This document shows, in pieces, positions 5,130 through 12,672 of a DNA stretch of 14,335 nt. This DNA comes from Lishizhenia sp. Lineage in GTDB: Bacteria; Bacteroidota; Bacteroidia; Flavobacteriales_D; Crocinitomicaceae. Made by a program: the position numbers and the translations under genes. Under the pieces are notes generated by a model that worked only from the letters and a program-made list of their open reading frames with translations, was not told where the DNA came from and searched no databases. Within the stretch, counting starts at the first letter, position 1; each line of letters opens with the position of its first letter. The stretch is from positions 1 through 14,335 of the forward strand of contig SKHH01000288.1 of assembly GCA_007117055.1 (NCBI GenBank). Direction: 5' to 3'.

Positions 5130-7910
5130 ATGGCCGGTAAAGTAAAAAGATTAAGTAAAGTAGCTCGTGAATTAAACGTTGGGATTTCTACAATTGTGGA
5201 GTTCTTAGAAGATCAAGGCGTAAAAATTGATTCTAATCCAAATACAAAATTGGAAGAGGATCATTATGCTATGCTTAGTGAACAGTTCGCTGACGACCAG
5301 TCGCTAAAAGAAGCGGCTAAGAAAACAGCCCTAAAAAGAGAGAAGCGCGAGACTGTTTCGCTCAAGTCGAAAGAAGAAACTCCTGAAAAACAGGTAGAAG
5401 ATGAGCCAGACGAAGAAATTGAGCTGCCAAAACCTTTAGACCAATCGGCGATTGTAATCCCCCCCTCCTCTAAAGAAGACGTTCCTTCCACTTCTGATGA
5501 AAACCTTGAAAAAGAAAAAGTAGTAGAAAAAGAAGAAAAAAAAGAAGAAGAGCGAAAAACGATTGGCGATGGAAATGTTAAAGTTTCTGTCATAGGACAA
5601 ATTGATTTATCTAGCTTAAATCAAAAAACGCGTCCTGACAAACGAAAGAAGCCTGCTAAAAAAGAGCAAGCGACGCCAACTTCTAAGAATGTTACTCCAA
5701 AAAAAGAGGAGAAACCAGCTGAGGTTAAAAAGGACGAGAAAAGGCAAAAGCCAGAAAAGGAACAAGAGGCTCCTCGTCAAATTGAAACTATAAAGGCAGA
5801 AAGACAACAATTAAGTGGACCTACAGTAGTGGGTAAAATTGATCTTCCTGCTGAAAAGAAACCTTCGAAACACGAACCTAAACGCAAACGTAAACGCATT
5901 AAAAAGGTTGATGTTAACAAAACGCAAGGTGGTGGTGACAGTAATGCAAACAGAGGCAAGGATCGTGGCAAGCACAAGCCTAAGAAAAAACATGAGCCAA
6001 AACCTGAGATTACTGAAAAGGACATCGAGAAGGAAATCAAAGAAACACTTGCTCGATTATCTGGCGGAAAGAAAAACCAAGGAGCTAAAAATAGAAGAGC
6101 TAAAAGAGATTCGGTCGCTCAAAAAAGAGAGCAAGAATTGCTTGATGCAGAAAAAGAATCTAAAATACTTAAGCTTACAGAATTCGTAAGTGTATCGGAA
6201 TTGGCCTCTATGATGGATGTTCAAGCTACTCAGATTATTGCAGCTTGTATGTCTTTAGGTATTTTTGCTTCGATTAATCAACGATTGGATGCCGAAACCA
6301 TTACAATTGTTGCGGATGAATTTGGGTACGATGTAGAATTTGTTTCTGCGGAAGTTCAAGAGGCTATTCCAACGGTTGAAGATAAGGAAGAGGACCTATT
6401 AGAGCGACCTCCAATTATTACCGTAATGGGACACGTTGACCACGGTAAAACATCTCTTCTAGACTATGTGCGAAATGCAAATATTGTAGAAGGGGAAGCA
6501 GGAGGAATTACACAGCACATTGGAGCTTACTCTGTTGTGCGACCAGACGGGAAAAAATTAACTTTCTTAGATACGCCAGGTCACGAAGCCTTTACAGCAA
6601 TGAGGGCACGTGGAGCCAAAGTAACAGACGTCGCAATCATTATTATTGCCGCTGACGACGATGTGATGCCACAAACTAAAGAAGCTATTTCTCACGCACA
6701 AGCTGCGGATGTTCCTATGGTATTTGCTATTAATAAAATTGATATGCCCGGAGCTAATCCTGATAGAATTAGAGAACAGCTTTCTCAAATGAATATTTTG
6801 GTAGAAGATTGGGGCGGCAAATACCAGTGTCAAGAAATCTCCGCTAAACACGGAAAAAACATTGACGAATTGCTAGAAAAAGTAATTCTAGAAGCAGATT
6901 TACTTGATTTGAAAGCAAATCCAAATAAAAATGCTGTTGGTACTGTATTAGAATCTTCCTTAGATAAAGGAAAAGGATTTATTACAAACATTCTTGTACA
7001 AGAAGGAACCATGAAAGTCGGAGATGTTATCTTAGCTGGAAGACATTCAGGTAGAGTTAGAGCAATGCATAACGAACATGGAAAATCGTTAAAAGAAGTT
7101 GGACCCGCTACACCAGTCTCTATACTAGGTATTAATGGAGCTCCTAGTGCAGGAGACCAATTACATATCATGGATGATGAAAGAGAGGCTCGTAATATTG
7201 CAACACGCAGAGAACAGCTTTATAGAGAGCAAGGTTTACGAACTCAGAAGCACATTACACTTGATGAAATTGGAAGACGATTAGCAATAGGTGACTTCAA
7301 GGAACTAAACATTATTATCAAAGGTGATGTGGATGGTTCGATAGAAGCATTATCGGATTCATTGCTGAAATTATCTACGGAAGAAATCCAAGTAAATATT
7401 GTTCACAAAGCTGTTGGTGCGATTACTGAAGCCGACGTAAACTTGGCTTCTGCTTCGGATGCCGTAATTATTGGATTCCAAGTAAGACCAACAAATCCAG
7501 CTAGAAAACTTGCTGAAAACGAACAAATTGATATTCGACTTTATTCGGTTATCTACAAAGCAATTGAAGAATTGAAATCTGCTATGGAAGGAATGCTTTC
7601 ACCTGATGTGGTCGAAGAAATCATAGGTACAGCTGAAGTAAGAGAAACGTTTAAAATCACAAAAGTAGGTACGATTGCAGGATGTTATGTTCAAAGTGGT
7701 CTAATTAAACGAAACTCACAAATTCGTGTAATTCGTGACGGAATTGTTATTCATACAGGAAAATTAGGCTCACTCAAGCGCTTTAAAGACGATGTTAAAG
7801 AAGTGAAAAACAACTATGAGTGTGGACTGAATGTCGATCGATTTAACGATATCAAAGAAGGTGACATTATTGAAGCCTTCGAAGAAGTTGAAGTAGCAAG
7901 AAAACTATAA
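5130..7910 (+). CDS. infB: Translation initiation factor IF-2
   Basis: IF-2 is the GTPase that places initiator fMet-tRNA in the ribosomal P site and promotes subunit joining. The 926-residue protein has an N-terminal IF2_N helical module (1-50, RLSKVARELNVGISTIVEFL), then a long Lys/Glu-rich low-complexity linker to about 340, and a second IF2_N-like segment (about 345-400). The G domain follows, with G1 GHVDHGKT (434-441), G3 DTPGHEAF (481-488) and G4 NKID (535-538). The C-terminal beta-barrel and IF2-C domains end in IEAFEEVEVARKL. All GTPase motifs are intact. A GGAAG sequence lies about ten bases before the ATG, one of the few SD-like sites here. The linker carries a duplicated V-V/I-G-K/Q-IDL motif (154-160 and 233-239). 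It is the last gene of the operon, with a strong terminator 70 bases downstream. Confidence 0.98.
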   Translation: MAGKVKRLSKVARELNVGISTIVEFLEDQGVKIDSNPNTKLEEDHYAMLSEQFADDQSLKEAAKKTALKREKRETVSLKSKEETPEKQVEDEPDEEIELPKPLDQSAIVIPPSSKEDVPSTSDENLEKEKVVEKEEKKEEERKTIGDGNVKVSVIGQIDLSSLNQKTRPDKRKKPAKKEQATPTSKNVTPKKEEKPAEVKKDEKRQKPEKEQEAPRQIETIKAERQQLSGPTVVGKIDLPAEKKPSKHEPKRKRKRIKKVDVNKTQGGGDSNANRGKDRGKHKPKKKHEPKPEITEKDIEKEIKETLARLSGGKKNQGAKNRRAKRDSVAQKREQELLDAEKESKILKLTEFVSVSELASMMDVQATQIIAACMSLGIFASINQRLDAETITIVADEFGYDVEFVSAEVQEAIPTVEDKEEDLLERPPIITVMGHVDHGKTSLLDYVRNANIVEGEAGGITQHIGAYSVVRPDGKKLTFLDTPGHEAFTAMRARGAKVTDVAIIIIAADDDVMPQTKEAISHAQAADVPMVFAINKIDMPGANPDRIREQLSQMNILVEDWGGKYQCQEISAKHGKNIDELLEKVILEADLLDLKANPNKNAVGTVLESSLDKGKGFITNILVQEGTMKVGDVILAGRHSGRVRAMHNEHGKSLKEVGPATPVSILGINGAPSAGDQLHIMDDEREARNIATRREQLYREQGLRTQKHITLDEIGRRLAIGDFKELNIIIKGDVDGSIEALSDSLLKLSTEEIQVNIVHKAVGAITEADVNLASASDAVIIGFQVRPTNPARKLAENEQIDIRLYSVIYKAIEELKSAMEGMLSPDVVEEIIGTAEVRETFKITKVGTIAGCYVQSGLIKRNSQIRVIRDGIVIHTGKLGSLKRFKDDVKEVKNNYECGLNVDRFNDIKEGDIIEAFEEVEVARKL

Positions 7911-7979
7911 ATACTAATTCAAGATAAAGATTTAGTTTAGCTGAACACCACATTATACCCGATTACTGAGGGTGTTTCA

Positions 7980-8009
7980 AAAGCCAAAGAAAATTTCTTT
8001 GGCTTTTTT
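7980..8009 (+). terminator. Intrinsic terminator of the rimP-nusA-infB operon
   Basis: GCCAAAGA (7983-7990) pairs with TCTTTGGC (7996-8003), extended by flanking A-T pairs. It is followed by a run of six T (8004-8009). A strong hairpin with U-tract about 70 bases after the infB stop closes the operon. Confidence 0.9.
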
Positions 8010-8049
8010 ATTTGTAAATTGTTAGATATTAAAAAAAACTTATTTATAT

Positions 8050-8081
8050 TTTGTTAGTTTTACGATAGTATTATATAATTG
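8050..8081 (+). promoter_or_regulatory. Candidate promoter of the small lipoprotein gene
   Basis: TTTG (8050-8053), 20 nt, then TATAATTG (8074-8081), which matches TAnnTTTG at all but one base. Transcription would start near 8088, leaving a leader of about 39 nt. It sits after the infB terminator, which fits an independent unit. Confidence 0.5.
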
Positions 8082-8126
8082 TGATCTTAATCCTACAAAT
8101 TAATTAGTAACTTTAAACAAATACAT

Positions 8127-8321
8127 ATGAAAATCAAATTAGTATTAGCTGTAGCTACAGTAGCAATTTTAGGAATGACTTCTTGTGAAAAATGTGAAGA
8201 TTGTACTGCTTACGCAGGAGGAACTCCAACTGGACAAAGTCAAGAGTTTTGTGGTGATGCTTTAGATAGTGCAAATGAGTCTTATGACGCAGCTAGTCAA
8301 ACGGGATGGAAATGTAACTAA
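8127..8321 (+). CDS. Small cysteine-rich lipoprotein, function unknown
   Basis: The 64-residue product starts with a clear lipoprotein signal: basic MKIK, a hydrophobic stretch, and the lipobox GMTSC with the lipidated cysteine at 20. The mature peptide is only about 45 residues, is acidic, and holds four more cysteines (23, 26, 42, 63). It begins C-E-K-C-E-D-C and contains EFCGDALDSAN. The four non-lipidated cysteines could make two disulfides outside the inner membrane or bind a metal; the sequence does not decide. I do not recognise a named family, although short lipoproteins of this style occur in Bacteroidota. It lies alone between the infB terminator and its own terminator (8340-8368). 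The coding call is supported by the signal peptide, the flanking promoter and terminator, and clean frame ends. Confidence 0.85.
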   Translation: MKIKLVLAVATVAILGMTSCEKCEDCTAYAGGTPTGQSQEFCGDALDSANESYDAASQTGWKCN

Positions 8322-8339
8322 ACCTCACATTTTAACACT

Positions 8340-8368
8340 AAAGTCATTGTTCTACAATGGCTTTTTTT
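8340..8368 (+). terminator. Intrinsic terminator of the small lipoprotein gene
   Basis: AAAGTCATTGT (8340-8350) pairs along its whole length with ACAATGGCTTT (8354-8364), with one G-U pair and a TCT loop. A run of seven T follows the GGC (8362-8368). It lies 18 bases after the lipoprotein stop and 12 bases before the next promoter. Confidence 0.9.
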
Positions 8369-8379
8369 GTGTCCATTTT

Positions 8380-8410
8380 TTTGAATACGCTACGAAAATC
8401 TGTACATTTG
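8380..8410 (+). promoter_or_regulatory. Promoter of the SGNH hydrolase gene
   Basis: TTTG (8380-8383), a 19-nt spacer and TACATTTG (8403-8410) match both Bacteroidota boxes exactly and use the same -7 octamer as the rimP promoter. Transcription should begin near 8415-8418, only about 10 bases before the ATG at 8426. This places the longer in-frame ATG at 8357 upstream of the transcript. Confidence 0.8.
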
Positions 8411-8425
8411 AAGAAATTTACTACT

Positions 8426-10054
8426 ATGATACGATCAATTTCTATATGGATTCTTGCCAGTATTTTTATTTATACAATTTCTTATTCTCAATGTGAGGAA
8501 GAATCAGAACAACGCGTCATACTTATAGGTGATAGCTGGGCTTTCTTTATGGGTGTAGACCAAACAATTAATACTGTTTTTCGCAACTGGGGACATTCCG
8601 ATAAACAATTCTATACCAATACAACACTGTCAGAAAATGGAGCGCGAACCACTGATTTTCTAGAAGCTGATAAGCAACAAGAAATGTTAGAGGTGTTTGC
8701 TAATTTGCCTGAAGCTGACCACGTTCATCTTAGCATTGGTGGAAATGATTTTTTAGGAAATTGGAAAATGTCCTTTACAGAGGAAGAAACAGAAGAACTA
8801 AAACAAGAGGTAATAGACCAACTACTCGAAATCATTGACTTTATACGTGACAACAAGCCTGGTGTAAAAATCATGTGGAGCGGATACGTGTATACTAATT
8901 TCGAAGAGGAAATTGAACGTTTTATTTTACCCACTCAACACCCATTCTACAGCACTTGGCAAGGAATGGAGTTTCCTGATAACGAAAGTTTAAACTTACA
9001 AACGATTAATTTCATGGAAAGCGTGGAAGAAGCTTTAGCTGAGTACGATGACGTATTTTTTATTAATGCCCCAGGTTTGATGCAATATCATTTTGGACAA
9101 ACCGACCCGCTTCAAGTAGCCCCTTTTGGAACGTATCAACCACAAACAGCAGAACTCCCTTATGGGTTTGTCGAATACCCCTCACCTAGAAATTCTATGC
9201 GCGATTATGGAATTACCAGAGATTGTTTTCATTTATCGGGTAGAGGCTATCGTACAATGATTGGTTACCAAACACAAAAATACTATCACAAAGCTCTAAT
9301 GAATGACCGCTATTATATAGCACAAGGAGGTGGAGCTTCTGGTTCTATTGGCTCTGACGAGCAAGTTTCTTCCACGCTTTTTTTAGGAGAAAATAACAAC
9401 GTGAATAATCATACGGTAGTAAATTTTGAATTGACTGATTTACCAGATACTTCATTACAAAAAGCAAGCTTATTTTTCCATCAAAAAACAGAGACCGGAA
9501 GTAATCCATTCAACGGTTCGGTTACCGTAAAAATGAAAGAAAATTACTTCGGAAATGATGTCAATATCTCATTTAGTGACTTAACAGATGTTCCTAGTGC
9601 TCAAGCCGAGGTGTGTACATTCGGATCTAAAGAAGAAGGACATTGGGTACGTTTGGATCTTCCAGAAGTGTTTTTACACGCCATAAAAAATCAATCCGCT
9701 GTTTCTTTTATCATTTCGTCTGATGCCAACGGGCTTGTTGAGCTATCTGGAACAGAGGACGAAGAATTTGCGCCAGTATTAGACCTTACCTTTATGGAAA
9801 GTGTTCTATCTACAGAAGAAGAAATAGTAGAAACTGAAACAATTGTAGTTTATCCTAATCCAACTAAGGGAATTATTCAAATTAAAACACCAGAAATAAT
9901 TAAACAAATAGCTGTCCTTGATATGCAAGGAAAAGGAATACTCTATGCTAATGAAGTTGAATTCATTGATTTAACGGCTCAGAAAAAAGGAATATATATC
10001 GTACAAATTGATACGAAACAAGGAAGAACGTTTCACAAGATTGTCAAAGAATAA
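8426..10054 (+). CDS. Secreted SGNH/GDSL hydrolase with T9SS C-terminal sorting domain
   Basis: From the ATG at 8426 the product has 542 residues. A signal peptide (MIRSISIWILASIFIYTISYSQ) leads into an SGNH hydrolase domain. Block I is GDSW (35-38, nucleophile Ser37), the block III-like motif is GGND (105-108), and DCFH (266-269) supplies the Asp and His. These residues suggest an esterase or deacetylase acting on acylated carbohydrate or lipid; the substrate is not visible. Residues about 312-450 look like an all-beta DNRLRE/CBM96-type module (alternating strands, HTVVNFELTDLP, KASLFFHQ). The end (about 475-542) is a typical T9SS type A sorting domain with VYPNPTKG and a final KIVKE, so the protein is expected outside the outer membrane. 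An in-frame ATG at 8357 exists, but it lies inside the preceding terminator and upstream of the promoter, and it would bury the signal peptide. Confidence 0.9.
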   Translation: MIRSISIWILASIFIYTISYSQCEEESEQRVILIGDSWAFFMGVDQTINTVFRNWGHSDKQFYTNTTLSENGARTTDFLEADKQQEMLEVFANLPEADHVHLSIGGNDFLGNWKMSFTEEETEELKQEVIDQLLEIIDFIRDNKPGVKIMWSGYVYTNFEEEIERFILPTQHPFYSTWQGMEFPDNESLNLQTINFMESVEEALAEYDDVFFINAPGLMQYHFGQTDPLQVAPFGTYQPQTAELPYGFVEYPSPRNSMRDYGITRDCFHLSGRGYRTMIGYQTQKYYHKALMNDRYYIAQGGGASGSIGSDEQVSSTLFLGENNNVNNHTVVNFELTDLPDTSLQKASLFFHQKTETGSNPFNGSVTVKMKENYFGNDVNISFSDLTDVPSAQAEVCTFGSKEEGHWVRLDLPEVFLHAIKNQSAVSFIISSDANGLVELSGTEDEEFAPVLDLTFMESVLSTEEEIVETETIVVYPNPTKGIIQIKTPEIIKQIAVLDMQGKGILYANEVEFIDLTAQKKGIYIVQIDTKQGRTFHKIVKE

Positions 10055-10107
10055 ATCCTTTTTTCAAAAACCTTTATTTCTGTATTCAGTACCAAAGAAA
10101 AAATATG

Positions 10108-10115
10108 TAGCTTTG
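10108..10115 (+). promoter_or_regulatory. Candidate -7 box for the small acidic protein gene
   Basis: TAGCTTTG is an exact TAnnTTTG match, 20 bases before the ATG at 10136, giving a leader of about 13-16 nt. No good TTTG is seen at the -33 position. It suggests the gene is transcribed on its own and not only by read-through from the hydrolase gene. Confidence 0.5.
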
Positions 10116-10135
10116 CGCTAGTTAAAAAAAACATC

Positions 10136-10495
10136 ATGAAGATTGGAGCTGCAAATAAAATGATTCATGCAATTATTGCAAAAGTAGAAAAAGAAGGAAT
10201 ATTAGCCGAAGGGTTAATAGATGACCTAAAAGCATTGCGTGAATATGGTTTGAAAGAGCAAGATCCCTTGGTTACTAAAGTAATTCGTTTAAGCTACGAA
10301 TACCTTATTGAAAACGAAGCTTTTGATGTTGAGGCACAATACGAAGAAGACGAAGACGGTAGCGAATACCCAATGGAAATTGAAGATAAAGATAATTTGC
10401 TATATCTATTAAATCTCTTGTTAAAGGCAGATCATAAAATCAACAGAGAAGAAATCAAAGATTACCGCACGGCATTAAAAGAGTCTTTGTATTAG
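10136..10495 (+). CDS. Small acidic protein of unknown function
   Basis: I do not recognise this 119-residue protein. It has no signal peptide or membrane segment and is presumably cytoplasmic. It appears all-helical: an amphipathic N-terminal half (IHAIIAKVEKEGILAEGLIDDLKALREYG), a very acidic central stretch (about 65-85, rich in Glu and Asp), and a C-terminal part with LLYLLNLLLKADHKINREEIKDY. The last part, a hydrophobic helix followed by a D-x-K-I-N-x-E-E pattern, loosely recalls the metal-loop helix of TerB-like proteins, but the match is too short to assign. An exact -7 box precedes it. It converges with the radical SAM gene, 99 bases away. Confidence 0.8.
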   Translation: MKIGAANKMIHAIIAKVEKEGILAEGLIDDLKALREYGLKEQDPLVTKVIRLSYEYLIENEAFDVEAQYEEDEDGSEYPMEIEDKDNLLYLLNLLLKADHKINREEIKDYRTALKESLY

Positions 10496-10518
10496 TCCCT
10501 GAACGTTGCTTCACGGAC
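10495..10518. other. Hairpin between convergent genes
   Basis: GTCC-C-TGAA (10495-10503) pairs with TTCA-C-GGAC (10510-10518) around a CGTTGC loop, with one C-C mismatch. It begins at the last base of the small acidic protein's stop codon. No T-tract follows on either strand, so it is at best a weak terminator. A second short stem, TTGTA/TACAA at 10539-10551, is followed by a T-rich run (10554-10568) and could end rightward transcripts. Confidence 0.3.
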
Positions 10519-10594
10519 AATTAATTCACTTTTCACTATTGTATCGTACAAGCTTGTTTTTCTTTTTCTATAAGTATAAATGTTAAGTTAAAAT

Positions 10595-12520
10595 CTACTG
10601 CCTTTTCTTTCTTTTTTCTGCTAACCATTTAGGTACATTAGATTTTGGCTTTTGATGACTTCTGTGTTTTGACTTTGAGCTTGGTGTGTCTCCCAATAAT
10701 TTTTCTGCTAATTCAGGTCTTTTAGCTTTCTGAAGGGTTTGTTTAATCCATTGATGATTTTCACGCTTATACCAGAAGAAAAACTTATGTTGACGTTGTT
10801 TTTCTTCTCTTGTTTTTGCAGTGAAAATAGGCTTTAATGTGTAAGGATGAACACCTGCATAATAAATAACCGTTGCTACTGTCATTGGCGTTGGTGTAAA
10901 ATCCTGAACTTGTTCCAACTGAAAGCCCATTTCCTTTGTTTCAGCTGCTAGATTAGCCATGTCTTGCTCCTCACAACCGGGATGAGAAGAAATAAAATAG
11001 GGTATCAGTTGTTGTTTTAGTCCATGTTTTGCTTGAATACGATCGTATTTTTCTTTAAACGTATGAAAGTGTTTAAACGATGGTTTTCGCATAATTCGAA
11101 GTGTGGCATCGCTTGTATGTTCAGGAGCTACTTTTAATCTACCACTTACGTGACGCGTAACTACTTGCTCAATGTATTGATCATGATTACCGTCTTCGTT
11201 ATTTTTATTCAAATCATCCACTAATAAATCGTAGCGAATTCCTGAACCCACAAATGCTTTTTTGACTTTAGGATGTGCATCAATTTTTTGATACAAAGCC
11301 GTCATATCCGAATGATTGGTATCCAAATTACTACAAATCACCGGATGAATACAACTCGGACTTGAACATTTCGCACAAATCTCTTCGTCCTTTCCTTTCA
11401 TTCTATACATATTAGCAGAAGGCCCGCCAATATCAGAAATATATCCTTTAAAACTAGGATCACTTGCCACCTGCTCTACTTCCCTCATAATAGAAGCTTC
11501 ACTACGCGAAGCAATAAATTTTCCTTGATGTGCTGAAATGGTACAAAAACTACATCCTCCAAAACAACCTCTATGCGTATTTACAGAAAACTTAATCATT
11601 TCAAAAGCAGGAATATCTCCCCTTTTTTTGTATTTCGGATGAGGCAAACGTGTATAGGGTAAATCAAAAGATTGATCGATTTCCATTTCTTCCATCGTCT
11701 TGTATGGAGGATTAATTACTAAGGTGTCTGTTTTACCAATTTGTTGAACGATTCGGTTTGCTTGCCATTTATTGGACTCTACCTCTACTACTTTAAAGTT
11801 AGCGGCATATTTCAGTTTATCGGACAAACAATCTTCATGTGATGCCAATTCGACGGTTTCCCAATTTTTGTTTTTAGGAAGCGGCTCACCAGAGCCCAAT
11901 AAAAAAGCCGTCTGTTTAATCGTTCTTAACGAATCAAAAGGAACCCCTCGCTTTAATAACTGCAGTAATTCTCGAAGTGGCTGGTCACCCATTCCGTAAA
12001 CTAACATGTCAGCACCCGAAGATGCTAAAATAGAGGGCATTAATTGATCACTCCAGTAATCGTAATGCGTAACACGACGCAATGAGGCTTCAATACCACC
12101 AATTAGTACAGGAACATCTGGATACAACTCTTTTAGAATTTTAGTATACGTACTTGTGGCGTAATCTGGCCTAAAACCTGCCTCGCCTCCAGCAGTATAT
12201 GCATCTGTTGAGCGTAATCTTTTATTAGCCGTGTAATGATTAACCATAGAGTCCATACAACCTGCTGTCACTCCAAAAAAGTACTTGGGTTTGCCAAACT
12301 TCTTAAAATCCCTTAAGTCGTCCTGCCAGTTAGGTTGTGCAACAATGGCTACTTTAAAACCTTCATCTTCAATAATCCTTCCAATCACCGCCGTTCCAAA
12401 AGAGGGGTGATCAACATAAGCGTCTCCAGAAATTAACACGACGTCAATTTCTTCCCATCCCCTTTTCTTTACCTCTTTCATGGTTAAAGGCAACCAGTCC
12501 GTAATTGGGCGTTGTTCCAT
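10595..12520 (-). CDS. ygiQ: YgiQ-family radical SAM protein
   Basis: This is a radical S-adenosylmethionine enzyme of the YgiQ family, broadly conserved with no established reaction. From the ATG at 12520 it has 641 residues. It shows the conserved N-terminus ITDWLPLTMKEVKKRGW, the SGDAYVDHPSFG signature (31-42) of the B12-binding-like N-terminal domain, and the iron-sulfur cluster motif C-F-G-G-C-S-F-C (Cys319, 323, 326). A second cysteine set, C-A-K-C-S-S-P-S-C, follows about 70 residues later. The basic, Lys-rich tail (KSKHRSHQKPKSNVPKWLAEKRKKRQ) is typical of the family. An upstream in-frame ATG at 12544 adds MFFPYFCT, but the -7 box lies between it and 12520, so the shorter start is preferred. 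Family members commonly begin shortly before this conserved N-terminus. Confidence 0.95.
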   Translation of the reverse strand: MEQRPITDWLPLTMKEVKKRGWEEIDVVLISGDAYVDHPSFGTAVIGRIIEDEGFKVAIVAQPNWQDDLRDFKKFGKPKYFFGVTAGCMDSMVNHYTANKRLRSTDAYTAGGEAGFRPDYATSTYTKILKELYPDVPVLIGGIEASLRRVTHYDYWSDQLMPSILASSGADMLVYGMGDQPLRELLQLLKRGVPFDSLRTIKQTAFLLGSGEPLPKNKNWETVELASHEDCLSDKLKYAANFKVVEVESNKWQANRIVQQIGKTDTLVINPPYKTMEEMEIDQSFDLPYTRLPHPKYKKRGDIPAFEMIKFSVNTHRGCFGGCSFCTISAHQGKFIASRSEASIMREVEQVASDPSFKGYISDIGGPSANMYRMKGKDEEICAKCSSPSCIHPVICSNLDTNHSDMTALYQKIDAHPKVKKAFVGSGIRYDLLVDDLNKNNEDGNHDQYIEQVVTRHVSGRLKVAPEHTSDATLRIMRKPSFKHFHTFKEKYDRIQAKHGLKQQLIPYFISSHPGCEEQDMANLAAETKEMGFQLEQVQDFTPTPMTVATVIYYAGVHPYTLKPIFTAKTREEKQRQHKFFFWYKRENHQWIKQTLQKAKRPELAEKLLGDTPSSKSKHRSHQKPKSNVPKWLAEKRKKRQ

Positions 12521-12524
12521 GGTA

Positions 12525-12554
12525 CAAAAATACGGGAAAAACATATATCACAAA
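12525..12554 (-). promoter_or_regulatory. Promoter of ygiQ, giving an almost leaderless mRNA
   Basis: On the minus strand TTTG (12554-12551) is followed after 18 nt by TATTTTTG (12532-12525), an exact TAnnTTTG box. With the usual distance from the box to the start of transcription, the RNA would begin within a few bases of the ATG at 12520. The leader would be zero to about three nucleotides. Confidence 0.65.
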
Positions 12555-12600
12555 AAAATATTTCTCCCCTGTCATTTTTGAGATAAATTAAAATCCTACC

Positions 12601-12617
12601 GATATTGAAATCATATC
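12601..12617. repeat. Short inverted repeat in the divergent ygiQ/permease spacer
   Basis: GATAT (12601-12605) and ATATC (12613-12617) form an inverted repeat separated by 7 bases, in the 152-base region between the two divergent genes. It could be an operator half-site pair, but 5-bp A+T-rich arms are expected by chance. Confidence 0.15.
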
Positions 12618-12646
12618 TGTAGCGTGTAACTTCAACAAAAATTATG

Positions 12647-12654
12647 TAGTTTTG
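12647..12654 (+). promoter_or_regulatory. -7 box of the AI-2E-family permease gene
   Basis: TAGTTTTG exactly matches TAnnTTTG, and its last bases are the TTG from which the longest open frame would start. Transcription should begin near 12660, about 12 nt before the ATG at 12673. No clear TTTG lies at the -33 position. Confidence 0.55.
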
Positions 12655-12672
12655 TACGTTGAAATTTTGAGA

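Noticed and set aside
5839..6189. 116-codon Lys/Arg-rich frame inside infB
   Set aside because: It is the shifted reading of the repetitive Lys/Glu linker; composition follows the A-rich codons and no start signal is present.
8269..8496. Open frame overlapping the lipoprotein end and the hydrolase start
   Set aside because: It crosses the terminator at 8340-8368 and the promoter at 8380-8410 and overlaps two better supported genes; no signal or domain is visible.
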